Shown: in pieces, positions 16,344 to 25,587 of the stretch | Layout: each line of letters opens with the position of its first letter | How positions within the stretch are numbered: the stretch's first letter is position 1 | Origin: Bacteroidota bacterium | Lineage (GTDB): Bacteria > Bacteroidota > Bacteroidia > AKYH767-A > 2013-40CM-41-45 | NCBI GenBank assembly: GCA_016713765.1 | Contig: JADJON010000001.1 | Coordinates: 2,170,001 to 2,234,000 of the forward strand | DNA length: 64,000 nt | Direction of reading: 5' to 3' | Translations under genes and position numbers: made by a program | Notes under the pieces: model-generated | Databases searched by the model: none | What the model saw: the letters and a program-made list of their open reading frames with translations, nothing else | Told to the model about the DNA's origin: nothing

Positions 16344-17927
16344 TCAGTACTTTATCAACCGGATGGTCTCGCTGCCGGAAGGCTGAAGGATCGTCAGCAG
16401 GTAAGTTCCTGCCGGGTAGTTGCGCAAAGGGATTTCAATCTCAGCGCCATCACGCCGCGGTGTAATCACTTGCAATTGTCGGCCAAGTGCGTCTGATAAA
16501 AACAGGGTTGTGCCTTCCGGATATTCAGGGTCCAGCAGTACCGTTGTCAAATCACCAGCAGGATTCGGCGAAACCCGTAGCAGGGGAGAGTCGGTCGGAC
16601 GTGCCGAACGTTGATCATTGCAATTCACTGCGGTTGCCACGATCGTCGATTGCTGTTGACAACCATGATCATCGGTGACGGATACGGAATATTTTCCGGC
16701 CCGGTTGACCGACAAGGAACTATGTCGGCTGCCATCGCTCCATTCAACCGTATGCCATGCATTCCCGGCTGATAGCGCGACCTGACTACCTTGACAGAAT
16801 TCAATGGTAGCCGGCATCTCCAGCTTTGGACTTTGGGATCTTGCTTCGATCGACAATTCCAGTGTAGCGGAGCATCCGGCGGCATCGGCAACCTGAACGG
16901 TATAAAGTCCGGCAGTGAGCGCTGCTGCATGCTGTGCTGATCCGCCGTAAGGAAACCACTCGATCTCATAAGGAGCAGTGCCACCATTGATTGTAATGGA
17001 CGCGCTACCGTCCGCTTGTTCCGGGCAGGAGGCTGGCTGGATCTTGGCATTTTGTACCATCAGTGCTGCTGACGGAACATGAATGCGGTCCCGAAGACTG
17101 CATCCATTCGCATCGGTTAAGGCTAATCCATAATACCCTTCCGCTACGGGACCCAATTCAGGTTCGGATCCGGACAAGCCGTTCCAGTCATACTGGTATG
17201 GCCATGTTCCACCTGATACTTCCAGTTTGATTCGGCCGTTGACTATTCGGCAATCGGAGGGAATCACCGTGTATTTCGTGGTCAACGCTTCTGGTTCATC
17301 CAGCACGAATTCTCTTTCAATGGAACATCCGTTCGGGTCGCTGATAACGACTAAGTAGCTGCCGGCTTTCAAATGATCTCGCTCCGGAGTTTGTCCAGGG
17401 GTGTCGCTCCAGGTGTAGAAATACTCATCAACTGCAGGGATTGATTCCAGTAGGATCTGACCATCATCCATTCCTTTGCAACTGATCTCCTTCGTCACGC
17501 TTCTGATCTGGATGTGCGGGACCAGTAAGGTGTACTCCACGGGAACTTCTGTGTTTTCAGTCCCTGCGAAAATGGTGAAGCGATAAGGCTCCTCGCGTGC
17601 ATCCTGTTCGCCCGGCGTCCAGCATAAATGACCGCTGTTTCCTTGCGCGTTTAACAGCTCAAACAGGGCGTTGGGAAGATCCCCCACCCAGCGTCGGATC
17701 TGCACGTCCTTATCGGGTTGAGTGAATACATCAAAGCAGATGCTGCTGCCTGCGCAAACGGTTGCTGAGTAACGATCCGTACCATCGATTCCCGTGAGTG
17801 GAAGTGCTCCGGGAGCTTCCGCGTTTACCGGACTTGATGAGGTGAATGCAGCAACAACAAGTGCGAGAAGACCAAGCGTTAAATTACGGGGAGTAGTTTC
17901 AAATAGATGTTGCACGCGTGAATCCAA
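16344..17927 (-). CDS. T9SS type A cargo protein with SprB-type repeats (shorter paralogue)
   Basis: A 527-residue secreted protein. The N-terminal hydrophobic segment (LTLGLLALVVAAFTSSSPVNA) is the signal peptide. The longest frame opens with TTG (17927); GTG at 17915 is an alternative start. After TGIDGT it has a domain with ATVCAGSSICFDVF and LCWTPGEQDAREEPYRFTIFA. Three SprB-like repeats of about 75 residues follow, each of the form C..(D)G....GG..PY.Y.W....L..G.Y.V.V.D..GC, and a fourth, more divergent Ig-like repeat (EFCQGSQVALSAG). The tail LRVSPNPAGDLTTVLL, LSDALGRQ, YPAGTYLLTI, ETIRLIKY is a T9SS type A sorting domain. It is a paralogue of the next gene upstream (18150-20738) but lacks that protein's first 300 residues. 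Confidence 0.88.
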   Translation of the reverse strand: MDSRVQHLFETTPRNLTLGLLALVVAAFTSSSPVNAEAPGALPLTGIDGTDRYSATVCAGSSICFDVFTQPDKDVQIRRWVGDLPNALFELLNAQGNSGHLCWTPGEQDAREEPYRFTIFAGTENTEVPVEYTLLVPHIQIRSVTKEISCKGMDDGQILLESIPAVDEYFYTWSDTPGQTPERDHLKAGSYLVVISDPNGCSIEREFVLDEPEALTTKYTVIPSDCRIVNGRIKLEVSGGTWPYQYDWNGLSGSEPELGPVAEGYYGLALTDANGCSLRDRIHVPSAALMVQNAKIQPASCPEQADGSASITINGGTAPYEIEWFPYGGSAQHAAALTAGLYTVQVADAAGCSATLELSIEARSQSPKLEMPATIEFCQGSQVALSAGNAWHTVEWSDGSRHSSLSVNRAGKYSVSVTDDHGCQQQSTIVATAVNCNDQRSARPTDSPLLRVSPNPAGDLTTVLLDPEYPEGTTLFLSDALGRQLQVITPRRDGAEIEIPLRNYPAGTYLLTILQPSGSETIRLIKY

Positions 17928-18103
17928 TAGGGTGGAAATGCAAAATATCCCTACCGGCCAGCGGCATCAACTTATTTATGCTTTCAGCTTAAAATGGCAG
18001 GTCAACAGTGACCCAGCTGGGGTGAATCGTGATAGTTGTTAAAGTGCCCGTTATTCGGAAAGTATTGTATATAATTGAAAATCAATATATTATAAAAATA
18101 GAA

Positions 18104-18127
18104 AAGGGCGCACCTTGCGGTACGCCC
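18104..18127 (-). terminator. Intrinsic terminator after the 862-residue T9SS gene
   Basis: Read on the minus strand, the stem AAGGGCG(T)ACC/GGT(G)CGCCCTT with a short GCAA loop and one internal mismatch is followed by TTCTATTTTTAT. It lies 23 nt after the stop of the gene ending at 18150. Confidence 0.8.
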
Positions 18128-18149
18128 TTGACTAATCACTACAATCAAC

Positions 18150-20738
18150 TTATTCTTTGACGAGTCGGATGGTCTCGTTCTGACCGGCGTACGTTACGTT
18201 AACCGTATAGATACCGGCAGCGAGGCCCTTGATGTCAAGGTTCTTGATGTAACCGTGACCGGCGTTCTCACGGGAGAAGGACATCACGTTACCCAGGATA
18301 TCGCGTACGATGACCGTTACTTCCGTATCCTTAACACCCGGAACCGTCAGTTGTACACGGTTGCGGCCAGGGTTCGGGAAGAGGTCGATGCCAGGTCCAC
18401 CCACCGGGGTGATTTCAGGACGAACCGTCTGGCACTGGATGAAGTTTACGACCACTGCGTCGAAGTTCTCGCAGCCGTTGTTGTCGGTGACGAGTACGGA
18501 GTACGTACCATCAACCGTGACATCCAGCGTTTGAGCGGTGGAGTTGTCGTTCCACAGATAGGATGCGAAACCGGCACCAGCGTCGAGGGTAACCGTAGAA
18601 CCGATGCAGCCGGTCACATCCGGACCAAGATCAACAACCGGAGCCTGGTTGACGGAACCAATCGTTACTGTCACGTAGCCGGTGCAACCGAAGTAGTCGG
18701 ATACGGCAACCGTATAGGTGCCAGGAGCGAGGTTGTTAACCGTAGCGGTGGTGTCACCGTTCGGCATCCACAGGTAGGAGTAAGGAGCAGTACCACCCGA
18801 ACCGGCAACCGTGGCAGAGCCATCATCACCGTTCGAACAGGTAGCGTCGGTCTGGCTGACGATCGAAGCGACAATGCCGCTCGAGTTAACCGTTCCGCTC
18901 AGGTTGGCGATACAACCGTTGGCGTCGGTTACCGTTACATCGTACATGCCAGGAGTCAGGCCGGTAGCGGTGCTTCCGGTGCTGACATTCGGATTCCATA
19001 CATAGTCGAACGGACCCGTGCCGCTGGTCACGACCACTTCGATCGCACCATCGTTACCGTTACAGGTAGCGTCGGTGATAACCAGGCTGGCCAGAACCGG
19101 ATCCGTACCGGTTACCGTAGCGGTAGCCGTAGCGGAACACTGATTGTTGTCGGTTACCGTCACCGTATAGGTGCCGGGAGCAAGTCCGGTAGCCGTTTCA
19201 GTGGTCTGAACCGGGCTGGTGTTCCAGCTATAATCATACTGAGGGGTACCACCCGTTACTGCAGCGGTAGCCTGACCCGCACCGCCGGTGCAGGAAGAGG
19301 TGGTTCCGGAAGCGGTGACAGACAATTGAGCCGGCTCGGTGATGGTGAAAGAGCGGGTACCTGCGCATCCAGCGCCATCGGTGATGGTTACAGAGTAGGT
19401 ACCGGCGCCAAGACCGGAGATGCTGGAAGTGGTGTCGGTTGTTGACCACAGGAAGCTGTACGGAGGAACGCCATTGGCGGACGCACTGGCAGAACCATCA
19501 AGATCTCCGAAGCAGGTTACGCTCGGAGTACTCGTAACCGCTACATTGAGACCACCCACAAGGATGGAATAGGAGTAGGTCTGAACACCGTTGGAAGGAC
19601 AAGCGTTGTCGCGTACCGTAACCGTAAAGGTGTAAGGCTGGGGACGAGCATCGCCAGGACCCGGGGTCCAGCAGAAGGTTCCAACCGGCAGACGTCCGCC
19701 GCTTACCGTAAAGGTTGCGCCCGGGATACCGTTGTTCCAGGTCATGGTCAGGGTGTCACCGGGATCGGTGTCCGCCGTGATGATGTCGAAACAAAGCTGA
19801 CCACCTGCGCAGGAAGAAGCGTTGAAGTTGGTCGTACCGTTGATACCGGTCGCGGTCGGCAGGGTATTGTTGCACTGCACCGTGTAAACCTGAAGATCGC
19901 GCATTACGCTGCCGATCAGTACACCATTGCGGTACTCAAGGATCAGTACTGCGATCACACCAACTTCCGAAGCGGTCGGGTGGGTGAAGATGTCGCCCGT
20001 TACCGGGTCAATGCTGACGGCCGGGGAAGACGTGATCGGGTTCGAGATCGAGTAGCCCGGCTGGTAAGCCAGGTTGGTGTTCTGAGCGTCGCGCGGCGGG
20101 ATGAAGAAGTAAGCGAGCGAATCGCCTTCTGCATCAATGACACCGTGGTTGTAATAGTTATCCTGGCCGATGCACAGGAAGGTAACCGGTACGTTGGTAA
20201 AGGTCGGCGAAGTGTTGTCGAATACGGTGTTGTTCAACTTCGCTTCGATGTACAGGCTGTAGCTGTCGGGCGTACCGATCGTCGTGATCGCGCCGTTGCG
20301 GCAACAATCGGAAACCGAGAACGTCCAGTCAGGACACTGAGCCGGAAGCGTAACGATTGCCGAGTATTCCCACTCCTGGAAACCAGGTGCTGTACCACCC
20401 GAACAGGTCGTCAGTGTGCCGGGACAAGCATAAGAGATTTCCTGTCCGGTTCCGGGTACCGCGTTGAGTGTAACGGACTGCGAGAAGTTGTTGCAGGACG
20501 CTGAACTCATCGTCATGAAAGCCGATGTCGGTGCAGGAATACCGAAACAGTCACGGTACAATGTGTAAGTCACAAGGTACTGTCCGTTGCCCAGGTATTC
20601 ATACGTCAGGTCGGCACCAGCCATGTGACTGGCGTTGGCCGTCCGTCCACCCAGCAGCAGTGCTACCAGGAAGAAGAGGGCTCGAGCTGTCGCGCGAATC
20701 CCCGTTGTTTTGTGTACGTTGTACATCTTTTTAGTCAT
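18150..20738 (-). CDS. T9SS type A cargo protein with four SprB repeats (gliding/adhesin-like)
   Basis: An 862-residue exported protein. The signal peptide (about residues 17-36, ALFFLVALLLGGRTANA) is followed by ASHMAGADLTYEYLGNGQY, the start of a domain widespread in Bacteroidota surface proteins (about residues 37-290, Cys-rich, with YRDCFG and SDCCRN). Next is the TGINGTTNF/FCWTPGPGDARPQPYTF domain shared with the 527-residue paralogue. Four SprB-type repeats (about residues 405-690: SCxGxxDG...PY.Y.W...L.PGTYTVTVTD..GC), an Ig-like repeat and a T9SS type A tail (DLFPNPGRNRVQLTV, LDIKGLAAGIYTVNV, ETIRLVKE) complete it. SprB is a mobile adhesin for gliding in flavobacteria; this protein is far smaller and its role as an adhesin is inferred. 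Confidence 0.9.
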   Translation of the reverse strand: MTKKMYNVHKTTGIRATARALFFLVALLLGGRTANASHMAGADLTYEYLGNGQYLVTYTLYRDCFGIPAPTSAFMTMSSASCNNFSQSVTLNAVPGTGQEISYACPGTLTTCSGGTAPGFQEWEYSAIVTLPAQCPDWTFSVSDCCRNGAITTIGTPDSYSLYIEAKLNNTVFDNTSPTFTNVPVTFLCIGQDNYYNHGVIDAEGDSLAYFFIPPRDAQNTNLAYQPGYSISNPITSSPAVSIDPVTGDIFTHPTASEVGVIAVLILEYRNGVLIGSVMRDLQVYTVQCNNTLPTATGINGTTNFNASSCAGGQLCFDIITADTDPGDTLTMTWNNGIPGATFTVSGGRLPVGTFCWTPGPGDARPQPYTFTVTVRDNACPSNGVQTYSYSILVGGLNVAVTSTPSVTCFGDLDGSASASANGVPPYSFLWSTTDTTSSISGLGAGTYSVTITDGAGCAGTRSFTITEPAQLSVTASGTTSSCTGGAGQATAAVTGGTPQYDYSWNTSPVQTTETATGLAPGTYTVTVTDNNQCSATATATVTGTDPVLASLVITDATCNGNDGAIEVVVTSGTGPFDYVWNPNVSTGSTATGLTPGMYDVTVTDANGCIANLSGTVNSSGIVASIVSQTDATCSNGDDGSATVAGSGGTAPYSYLWMPNGDTTATVNNLAPGTYTVAVSDYFGCTGYVTVTIGSVNQAPVVDLGPDVTGCIGSTVTLDAGAGFASYLWNDNSTAQTLDVTVDGTYSVLVTDNNGCENFDAVVVNFIQCQTVRPEITPVGGPGIDLFPNPGRNRVQLTVPGVKDTEVTVIVRDILGNVMSFSRENAGHGYIKNLDIKGLAAGIYTVNVTYAGQNETIRLVKE

Positions 20739-20949
20739 ATTGATTGGAGTTGATTCGTAGTGTACGCAGTTAAGATAGGGCTAAATGTACTATGGGAGCG
20801 ATCGGTAAGCCTAAATTCTTCGGTGAAAGGCGGAAGCGGAGTGGTGAAAGGCATGACTTCCGTTGCGAATCTTGGCCGGATTTTGATCGTTAGATGAAGC
20901 AATATTATTCATAAAACCCGTATCTGACAAGGCTTTCACGGGTAATCTT

Positions 20950-21246
20950 TCAAGAATCCACCGGATTCTTGCGAACACTCCAGGCTTCCGCAGGAGCCTT
21001 AAAAAGGGGCTTAACATGCGCCCAAACGGACTTGAAAAGGGGGGAAAACCGGTAATGGTCCAGGGAAGCTTCCGAATCCCATTGAGAAAACGTGAAAAAA
21101 ACGCCTTTTTCACGTAAATCTTCCCATAATTCAAGGTGCAGACAGCCCGGGAATGCCCGGATCTTCCCGGAAACTTCCCGAAATAGCTCCGTGAACTTCC
21201 CTGCATCCTCCGCGTGAAAACTAAGCTTGACCAACCGGTTAATCAT
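20950..21246 (-). CDS. Antibiotic biosynthesis monooxygenase (ABM) domain protein
   Basis: A 98-residue ferredoxin-like-fold protein starting MINRLVKLSFHAEDAGKF (ATG at 21246) and overlapping the end of the upstream gene by 8 nt. The pattern VKLSFHAEDAGKFTELF, IRAFPGCLHLELWED, VFFTFSQWDSEASLDHYR is the ABM/Dabb dimeric barrel signature, seen in small cofactor-free monooxygenases and heme-degrading enzymes. No substrate can be assigned. It is co-transcribed with the SAM hydroxide adenosyltransferase gene. Confidence 0.85.
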   Translation of the reverse strand: MINRLVKLSFHAEDAGKFTELFREVSGKIRAFPGCLHLELWEDLREKGVFFTFSQWDSEASLDHYRFSPLFKSVWAHVKPLFKAPAEAWSVRKNPVDS

Positions 21247-22033
21247 GAAACTCGATGCGTAGGGTGTCAAATTGTTTTAAGCCAAGCAGTTTGGATGCAT
21301 TGTCACGATTGATGGCGATCTCTAAATACCCGTCCTGATTGAACAGGGCGACGATCTCACCGGTTTCAACCGATCCGTAATCATGCATGATCTGCCGGAC
21401 CGTGTAATTGGCTCGCCTCAGCAATATCGAATAGGACCGGTCCTTTCGTTCGCGTTCAAAGAGTTCGCGGGAAATATTGAAAATGCTGTTTCCGAAGCCA
21501 TCCACATAAACGAGTGCGCCGCGTATGCCACCCGGATCAACGGTCGGCTGAGCAAAGAAACTCGGTAAAAGATGGTCGACCTCCAGGCCGAGTTGACGCG
21601 GATGCTTGCCGGTACAGAGTTTTATCAGGACATCGACCAGTTGGTCCTGCACTTCCCGGTGCCCCGTACGAATCGGATCGATCGGCAGGCGATGAATTTT
21701 CTTTTCCTCCTCGCCCAACAGCAGGGAGAATATTCCACTGTCGACTCCGACAAAGTGATGTCCGTTCGCTGTCACGATCAGATAGTCACGCCCTGGCTCG
21801 TCTTGTGCCGAATTTCCGGCGCCGTCCAGTCCGATGTAATGGACCGTACCGGTCGGAAATGCGGAATACGCGTTGCGTAAGACGAATGCAGCGTGCAGGG
21901 TATTGAACGGATCGATCTCGTGAGAAATATCGATGATGCCGAGATCAGCGGATCGGGAGAGCAGCTTGCCTTTGAATGAAGCGACGTAATGATCGCGTAA
22001 TCCCCAATCAGTAATAAGCGTAAGGAAAGCCAT
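21239..22033 (-). CDS. SAM hydroxide adenosyltransferase (DUF62 family)
   Basis: A 264-residue protein of the SAM hydrolase / halogenase-like (DUF62) superfamily. Most members convert S-adenosylmethionine plus water to adenosine and methionine, while a few actinobacterial relatives are fluorinases or chlorinases. It begins MAFLTLITDWGLRDHYVASFKG with the family's conserved Asp. It then has IDISHEIDPFN, AFVLRNAYSAFPTGTVHYIGLD, FVGVDSGIFSLLLGE (core with Asp and Gly) and GALVYVDGFGNSIFNI. The 21-23-residue insertion loop typical of the fluorinase is not evident. Upstream is a perfect TACTTTTG -7 element. Divergent phoH lies 165 nt away. Confidence 0.9.
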   Translation of the reverse strand: MAFLTLITDWGLRDHYVASFKGKLLSRSADLGIIDISHEIDPFNTLHAAFVLRNAYSAFPTGTVHYIGLDGAGNSAQDEPGRDYLIVTANGHHFVGVDSGIFSLLLGEEEKKIHRLPIDPIRTGHREVQDQLVDVLIKLCTGKHPRQLGLEVDHLLPSFFAQPTVDPGGIRGALVYVDGFGNSIFNISRELFERERKDRSYSILLRRANYTVRQIMHDYGSVETGEIVALFNQDGYLEIAINRDNASKLLGLKQFDTLRIEFHD

Positions 22034-22079
22034 CGTTCTGCTGCGCCCCGGTGTTGAAAACTTCTGATCCTGCTTCGGT

Positions 22080-22087
22080 CAAAAGTA
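22080..22087 (-). promoter_or_regulatory. -7 promoter element TACTTTTG for the SAM hydroxide adenosyltransferase operon
   Basis: Exact TAnnTTTG match on the minus strand, 46 nt before the ATG at 22033. Confidence 0.45.
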
Positions 22088-22198
22088 ATGGCTTTTGGGG
22101 TACTATTGAATCGACGCTCGCGCAAATCCATTCACACCAAAGGCTATCCTTGGTGTTGATAACTTGTAACCGGATTTCGCGACCCAATCCAGCCCGAC

Positions 22199-23143
22199 GT
22201 GAGTGAAGTAATCATTCCTATCGACACGTTCAACCCGGTGGAATTTTTCGGTGTGAACGATGCGAACCTCGACATCATCCGAAAGAATTTTCCCGAACTC
22301 AAACTGGTTGCTCGTGGCAATGAGATCAAGGTCATCGGCGATGAGAAGAACATCCACCTCTTCAGCGAAAAGATCAACAAGCTGATCCAGCACTACCAGA
22401 AGGTCGGGAGCCTGACACCCGATAACGTGCTCCATTTCCTGGGCGACCGGGATGGCGCCGCACCACCACCCAGCCCACAGACGGCCGATGTCCTCGTCTT
22501 TGGCCAGAACGGACTCATGGTCCGCGCCCGTACGGCTAACCAGAAACGAATGGTGGAGTCGTCCGAAAAGAACGACGTGGTGTTCGCGATCGGCCCCGCC
22601 GGTACCGGTAAGACCTATACCGCTGTCGCCCTCGCAGTACGTGCACTGAAGAACCGGGAGATCAAGCGTATCATCCTCACCCGTCCGGCAGTGGAAGCCG
22701 GGGAGAACCTGGGCTTTCTGCCCGGCGACCTCAAGGAAAAGATCGATCCGTATCTCCGTCCGCTCTATGATGCCCTTTACGATATGATCCCTTCCGATAA
22801 GGTGAAGTCCTACATCGAGAACGGAATCATCGAAGTAGCGCCGCTGGCCTTCATGCGTGGTAGAACACTCGACAATGCCTTTGTCATCCTCGACGAGGCC
22901 CAGAACGCAACCGAGAGCCAGTTGAAGATGTTCCTCACCCGTATGGGACCTTCAGCCAAGTTCATCGTCACGGGTGATGTGACGCAGATCGATCTGCCCA
23001 AACACCAACCGTCCGGACTGGTGCAGGCCATCAAGATACTGTCCAATGTGCGGGGTATCGATTTCATCTATCTCGACGCGCAGGATGTCGTTCGCCACCG
23101 TCTGGTGAAGGAGATCATCGAAGCGTATAACAAGGACCGCTGA
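22199..23143 (+). CDS. phoH: PhoH family ATPase (PhoH-like protein)
   Basis: A 314-residue cytoplasmic P-loop ATPase; PhoH-like proteins are linked to RNA metabolism and phosphate or stress responses, and the exact role is unsettled. The N-terminal KH-like part (residues 1-90: FFGVNDANLDIIRKNFPELKL) precedes the ATPase core, which has Walker A GPAGTGKTYTAVA, RPAVEAGENLGFLPGD, the AFMRGRTLDNAFVILDEAQN segment with the Walker B Asp-Glu, and GDVTQIDLPKHQPSGL. Translation starts from GTG at 22199 (SEVIIPIDTFNPVEF). Its stop is 3 nt before the purC ATG, so the two genes are co-transcribed. Confidence 0.93.
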   Translation: MSEVIIPIDTFNPVEFFGVNDANLDIIRKNFPELKLVARGNEIKVIGDEKNIHLFSEKINKLIQHYQKVGSLTPDNVLHFLGDRDGAAPPPSPQTADVLVFGQNGLMVRARTANQKRMVESSEKNDVVFAIGPAGTGKTYTAVALAVRALKNREIKRIILTRPAVEAGENLGFLPGDLKEKIDPYLRPLYDALYDMIPSDKVKSYIENGIIEVAPLAFMRGRTLDNAFVILDEAQNATESQLKMFLTRMGPSAKFIVTGDVTQIDLPKHQPSGLVQAIKILSNVRGIDFIYLDAQDVVRHRLVKEIIEAYNKDR

Positions 23144-23146
23144 TCC

Positions 23147-24127
23147 ATGATGCACGCTATGCAGGCAACGGCAGTCAGCACGACGGACTTTAATTTCCCC
23201 GGCCAGTCCGCTTTTTACCGGGGCAAGGTGCGGGATGTCTATACGATCGATGGTAAATACCTGGTCATGATCGTTACGGATCGGATATCCGCGTTCGATG
23301 TGGTGCTTCCGCGTCCCATTCCTCATAAAGGGGCCGTGCTCAATCAGATCGCAGCGAAGATGCTGCAGGCAACGGCGGATATTGTTCCGAATTGGGTGAT
23401 CGATGTCCCGGATCCGAATGTGACGATCGGACGGGTTTGCAGTACGTTTAAAGTGGAGATGGTCATTCGGGGCTACCTCTCCGGCCATGCCGCACGCACC
23501 TATGCTTCGGGTGGCCGCGTACTTTGTGGTGTGGCACTCCCGGAAGGGATGAAGGAGAATGACCGTTTTCCCACACCGATCATCACGCCCACAACAAAGG
23601 CTGCTGCAGGACACGACGAGGATATCAGCCGGGAAGACATCATCGCTAAAGGAATCGTTTCGGAAGAAGATTATACCAGGATCGAATCCTATACGCAACA
23701 ATTGTTCAAACGCGGATCCGAGATCGCAGCATCACACGGTCTGATCCTCGTAGATACCAAGTACGAGTTCGGAAAGGACGAGGATGGCACGATCCGTTTG
23801 ATCGATGAGATCCACACACCCGACAGTTCACGTTATTTCTACGCCGACGGCTACGCGGAGCGTCAGGCAAAGGGAGAACAACAAAAGCAACTCTCTAAAG
23901 AATTCGTACGCCAGTGGCTGATCGCTAACGGCTTCCAGGGCAGAGCGGGGGAGTCGGTGCCGGAAATGCCGGATACCTGGCTAGACGAGATCAGCAGTCG
24001 CTACATTGAGCTCTACGAAAAGCTGACCGGGGAGTCGTTCACCCCGGCCCCTCCCGGCGATCCGCAGGAACGCATTGAATATAATGTTCGCCGGGCATTG
24101 AGCCTGCTCGGCTACCAGTCCGACTGA
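23147..24127 (+). CDS. purC: Phosphoribosylaminoimidazole-succinocarboxamide synthase (SAICAR synthase)
   Basis: A 326-residue enzyme of de novo purine synthesis that joins CAIR and aspartate with ATP. Landmarks are [29 protein letters not shown] near the N-terminus (shown in part: [19 protein letters not shown]), [55 protein letters not shown] and [12 protein letters not shown]. This is the longer eukaryote/Bacteroidota-like form rather than the short E. coli form. Two further ATGs at 23150 and 23159 could be the real start. It follows phoH by 3 nt. Its 3' end overlaps the convergent lipoprotein hydrolase gene by 16 nt. Confidence 0.96.
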   Translation: MMHAMQATAVSTTDFNFPGQSAFYRGKVRDVYTIDGKYLVMIVTDRISAFDVVLPRPIPHKGAVLNQIAAKMLQATADIVPNWVIDVPDPNVTIGRVCSTFKVEMVIRGYLSGHAARTYASGGRVLCGVALPEGMKENDRFPTPIITPTTKAAAGHDEDISREDIIAKGIVSEEDYTRIESYTQQLFKRGSEIAASHGLILVDTKYEFGKDEDGTIRLIDEIHTPDSSRYFYADGYAERQAKGEQQKQLSKEFVRQWLIANGFQGRAGESVPEMPDTWLDEISSRYIELYEKLTGESFTPAPPGDPQERIEYNVRRALSLLGYQSD

Positions 24128-25518
24128 TTTTTTCGAATTCCTTCTTCCAACTCCCGTTGATCGGCGGGAGAAAGCAACGCACGCATCGCCGTTTCGCTTT
24201 CCAGCCTGCTGAGGTCCTTGAACCCGTATTGTACGGAGCGTTTCAGATAGCTGAGTACGGAGTCTTTCTGGCCAACCTGGGAGAAGAGTTTCGCGGCAAG
24301 GAAATTCGGTTCGGCATTTTCGGGATCTGCCAGTAAATAGATCCGGTTCAGGCGCGCCACTTCGGGCATGTTGCCTTGTTCCATCGCCTGCCGGGTCAGG
24401 CTGTAACAGGCCAGCGAAATGTAGCCGAGCAGCCGATCGTTCATCGGATCCTGTTTTCGCTTCTGCAAATCCCCGATCACGTGCGACCACCAATCCTCTT
24501 CCTGGGAACGAAACGCATCCAGTAAGAACTGCCGGCGGTTAAGCTCTGCAGAGAGCGCCCGTGAATCTTCCAGTATGGATTGCTGATAGACAGGATCCTT
24601 CATCAACCGCTGGACACTATTTTCCCACTCGGGAACCGGCGACAATCCCTGCAGACAATCGATTCCACATCGGTAGATCCGCATGCGTTGGATCGGGTCA
24701 GTGGTTCTGGCAGCCAGGGTGTTGATCTGTCTCGTGAATTGCTGGAGTATTGGTCGCTCGCAATTCCCGCCGGATTTGCAGGCGAGTACCTTGCACCAGC
24801 TAAATGCCCGGCGCATGTCGGTCGTCTCGGGCCATGCATGTTTTCCATCGGTGATGTCCAGGTGATGCATGGGTTGTCTGCCCAGACGGTTGACGAATTC
24901 GATTACTTCGGAGTAGTTCATATCCCGATTGCCCGTCACACCATAGGTTGGTACCGTAGGCGCCGGAATCCCATCCGGAAGTCCGGCACCACAATGCACC
25001 ACGCCCGAAACACCTTTCATGTTACCGGGAGCTACCAGCGCGACTTTGGCGCCGCCGGAAAACCCGCAGAGGAACAGACCCGCGTGGGTGGTTTTCATTT
25101 TCTCGAGTACCGCGGCTGCAAGTTCCCGGGCCATGGAGGCGGATGCGTCGATGCCCAGGCCGTTTCGTACTTGATTGGATCCGGCCAGAATAAAACCGAA
25201 ATCATCGGCCAGGGATGCGTAGCGATGTACCGGCACGCGACCGTTGCCTTGCGGGTCAAAGCACACCATCAACGGCATGGGCAGGCTGTCGCGAAAGGAT
25301 CGGGGAATGTAGAGGATGTACGCCTGTCCTCCGTTGGTGACAGATTCCAGATAGCTCCCGGGAATCAGTGTCGTCAGCGTATCCCGGACAGGCGGGGCTG
25401 GAGCAGGTACACTGTCTTGCACAGGCGGCGGAACGGAATTCGTCGCCCGATGATCCGACGAAGTACAGGCTGTGAAACACCACAGCGCGATGAGGAGAGC
25501 GGTCAGTGATCGTAGCAT
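24112..25518 (-). CDS. Lipoprotein with alpha/beta-hydrolase (esterase-like) and TPR-like C-terminal regions
   Basis: A 468-residue predicted lipoprotein with signal peptide [18 protein letters not shown] and the lipidated Cys at residue 18. A Pro-rich spacer leads to a hydrolase domain (about 50-250): [26 protein letters not shown], nucleophile motif [11 protein letters not shown] (G-x-S-x-G), [11 protein letters not shown] for the Asp region and DGKHAWPE for the His. This resembles PHB-depolymerase/feruloyl-esterase-like hydrolases. The C-terminal 200 residues are helical, with TPR-like pairs ([36 protein letters not shown]). The fusion suggests a surface or periplasmic hydrolase in a complex. 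The substrate is unknown. It overlaps purC by 16 nt, tail to tail. Confidence 0.8.
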   Translation of the reverse strand: MLRSLTALLIALWCFTACTSSDHRATNSVPPPVQDSVPAPAPPVRDTLTTLIPGSYLESVTNGGQAYILYIPRSFRDSLPMPLMVCFDPQGNGRVPVHRYASLADDFGFILAGSNQVRNGLGIDASASMARELAAAVLEKMKTTHAGLFLCGFSGGAKVALVAPGNMKGVSGVVHCGAGLPDGIPAPTVPTYGVTGNRDMNYSEVIEFVNRLGRQPMHHLDITDGKHAWPETTDMRRAFSWCKVLACKSGGNCERPILQQFTRQINTLAARTTDPIQRMRIYRCGIDCLQGLSPVPEWENSVQRLMKDPVYQQSILEDSRALSAELNRRQFLLDAFRSQEEDWWSHVIGDLQKRKQDPMNDRLLGYISLACYSLTRQAMEQGNMPEVARLNRIYLLADPENAEPNFLAAKLFSQVGQKDSVLSYLKRSVQYGFKDLSRLESETAMRALLSPADQRELEEGIRKNQSDW

Positions 25519-25587
25519 TGTTTGCGAAACTACTCTTTCGCGCGCTCAGGAAGATGGGTACACGGTGAATTCGTTTCTTTGCAACCC

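Noticed and set aside
18255..19445. 396-codon open frame antisense to the SprB-repeat gene
   Set aside because: It mirrors the repetitive, Thr/Gly/Val-rich coding strand, which lacks the codons that create antisense stops. The product is Arg/Gly-rich with no recognisable fold, whereas the opposite strand gives a clear T9SS protein.
21239..22033. Fluorinase/chlorinase-type halogenase
   Set aside because: The protein belongs to the same DUF62 superfamily, but I see no halogenase-specific insertion loop or biosynthetic neighbours. The hydroxide adenosyltransferase assignment is the default.
24580..25509. 309-codon plus-strand frame antisense to the lipoprotein hydrolase
   Set aside because: The minus-strand gene has a proper lipoprotein signal and hydrolase motifs. 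The antisense product has none.
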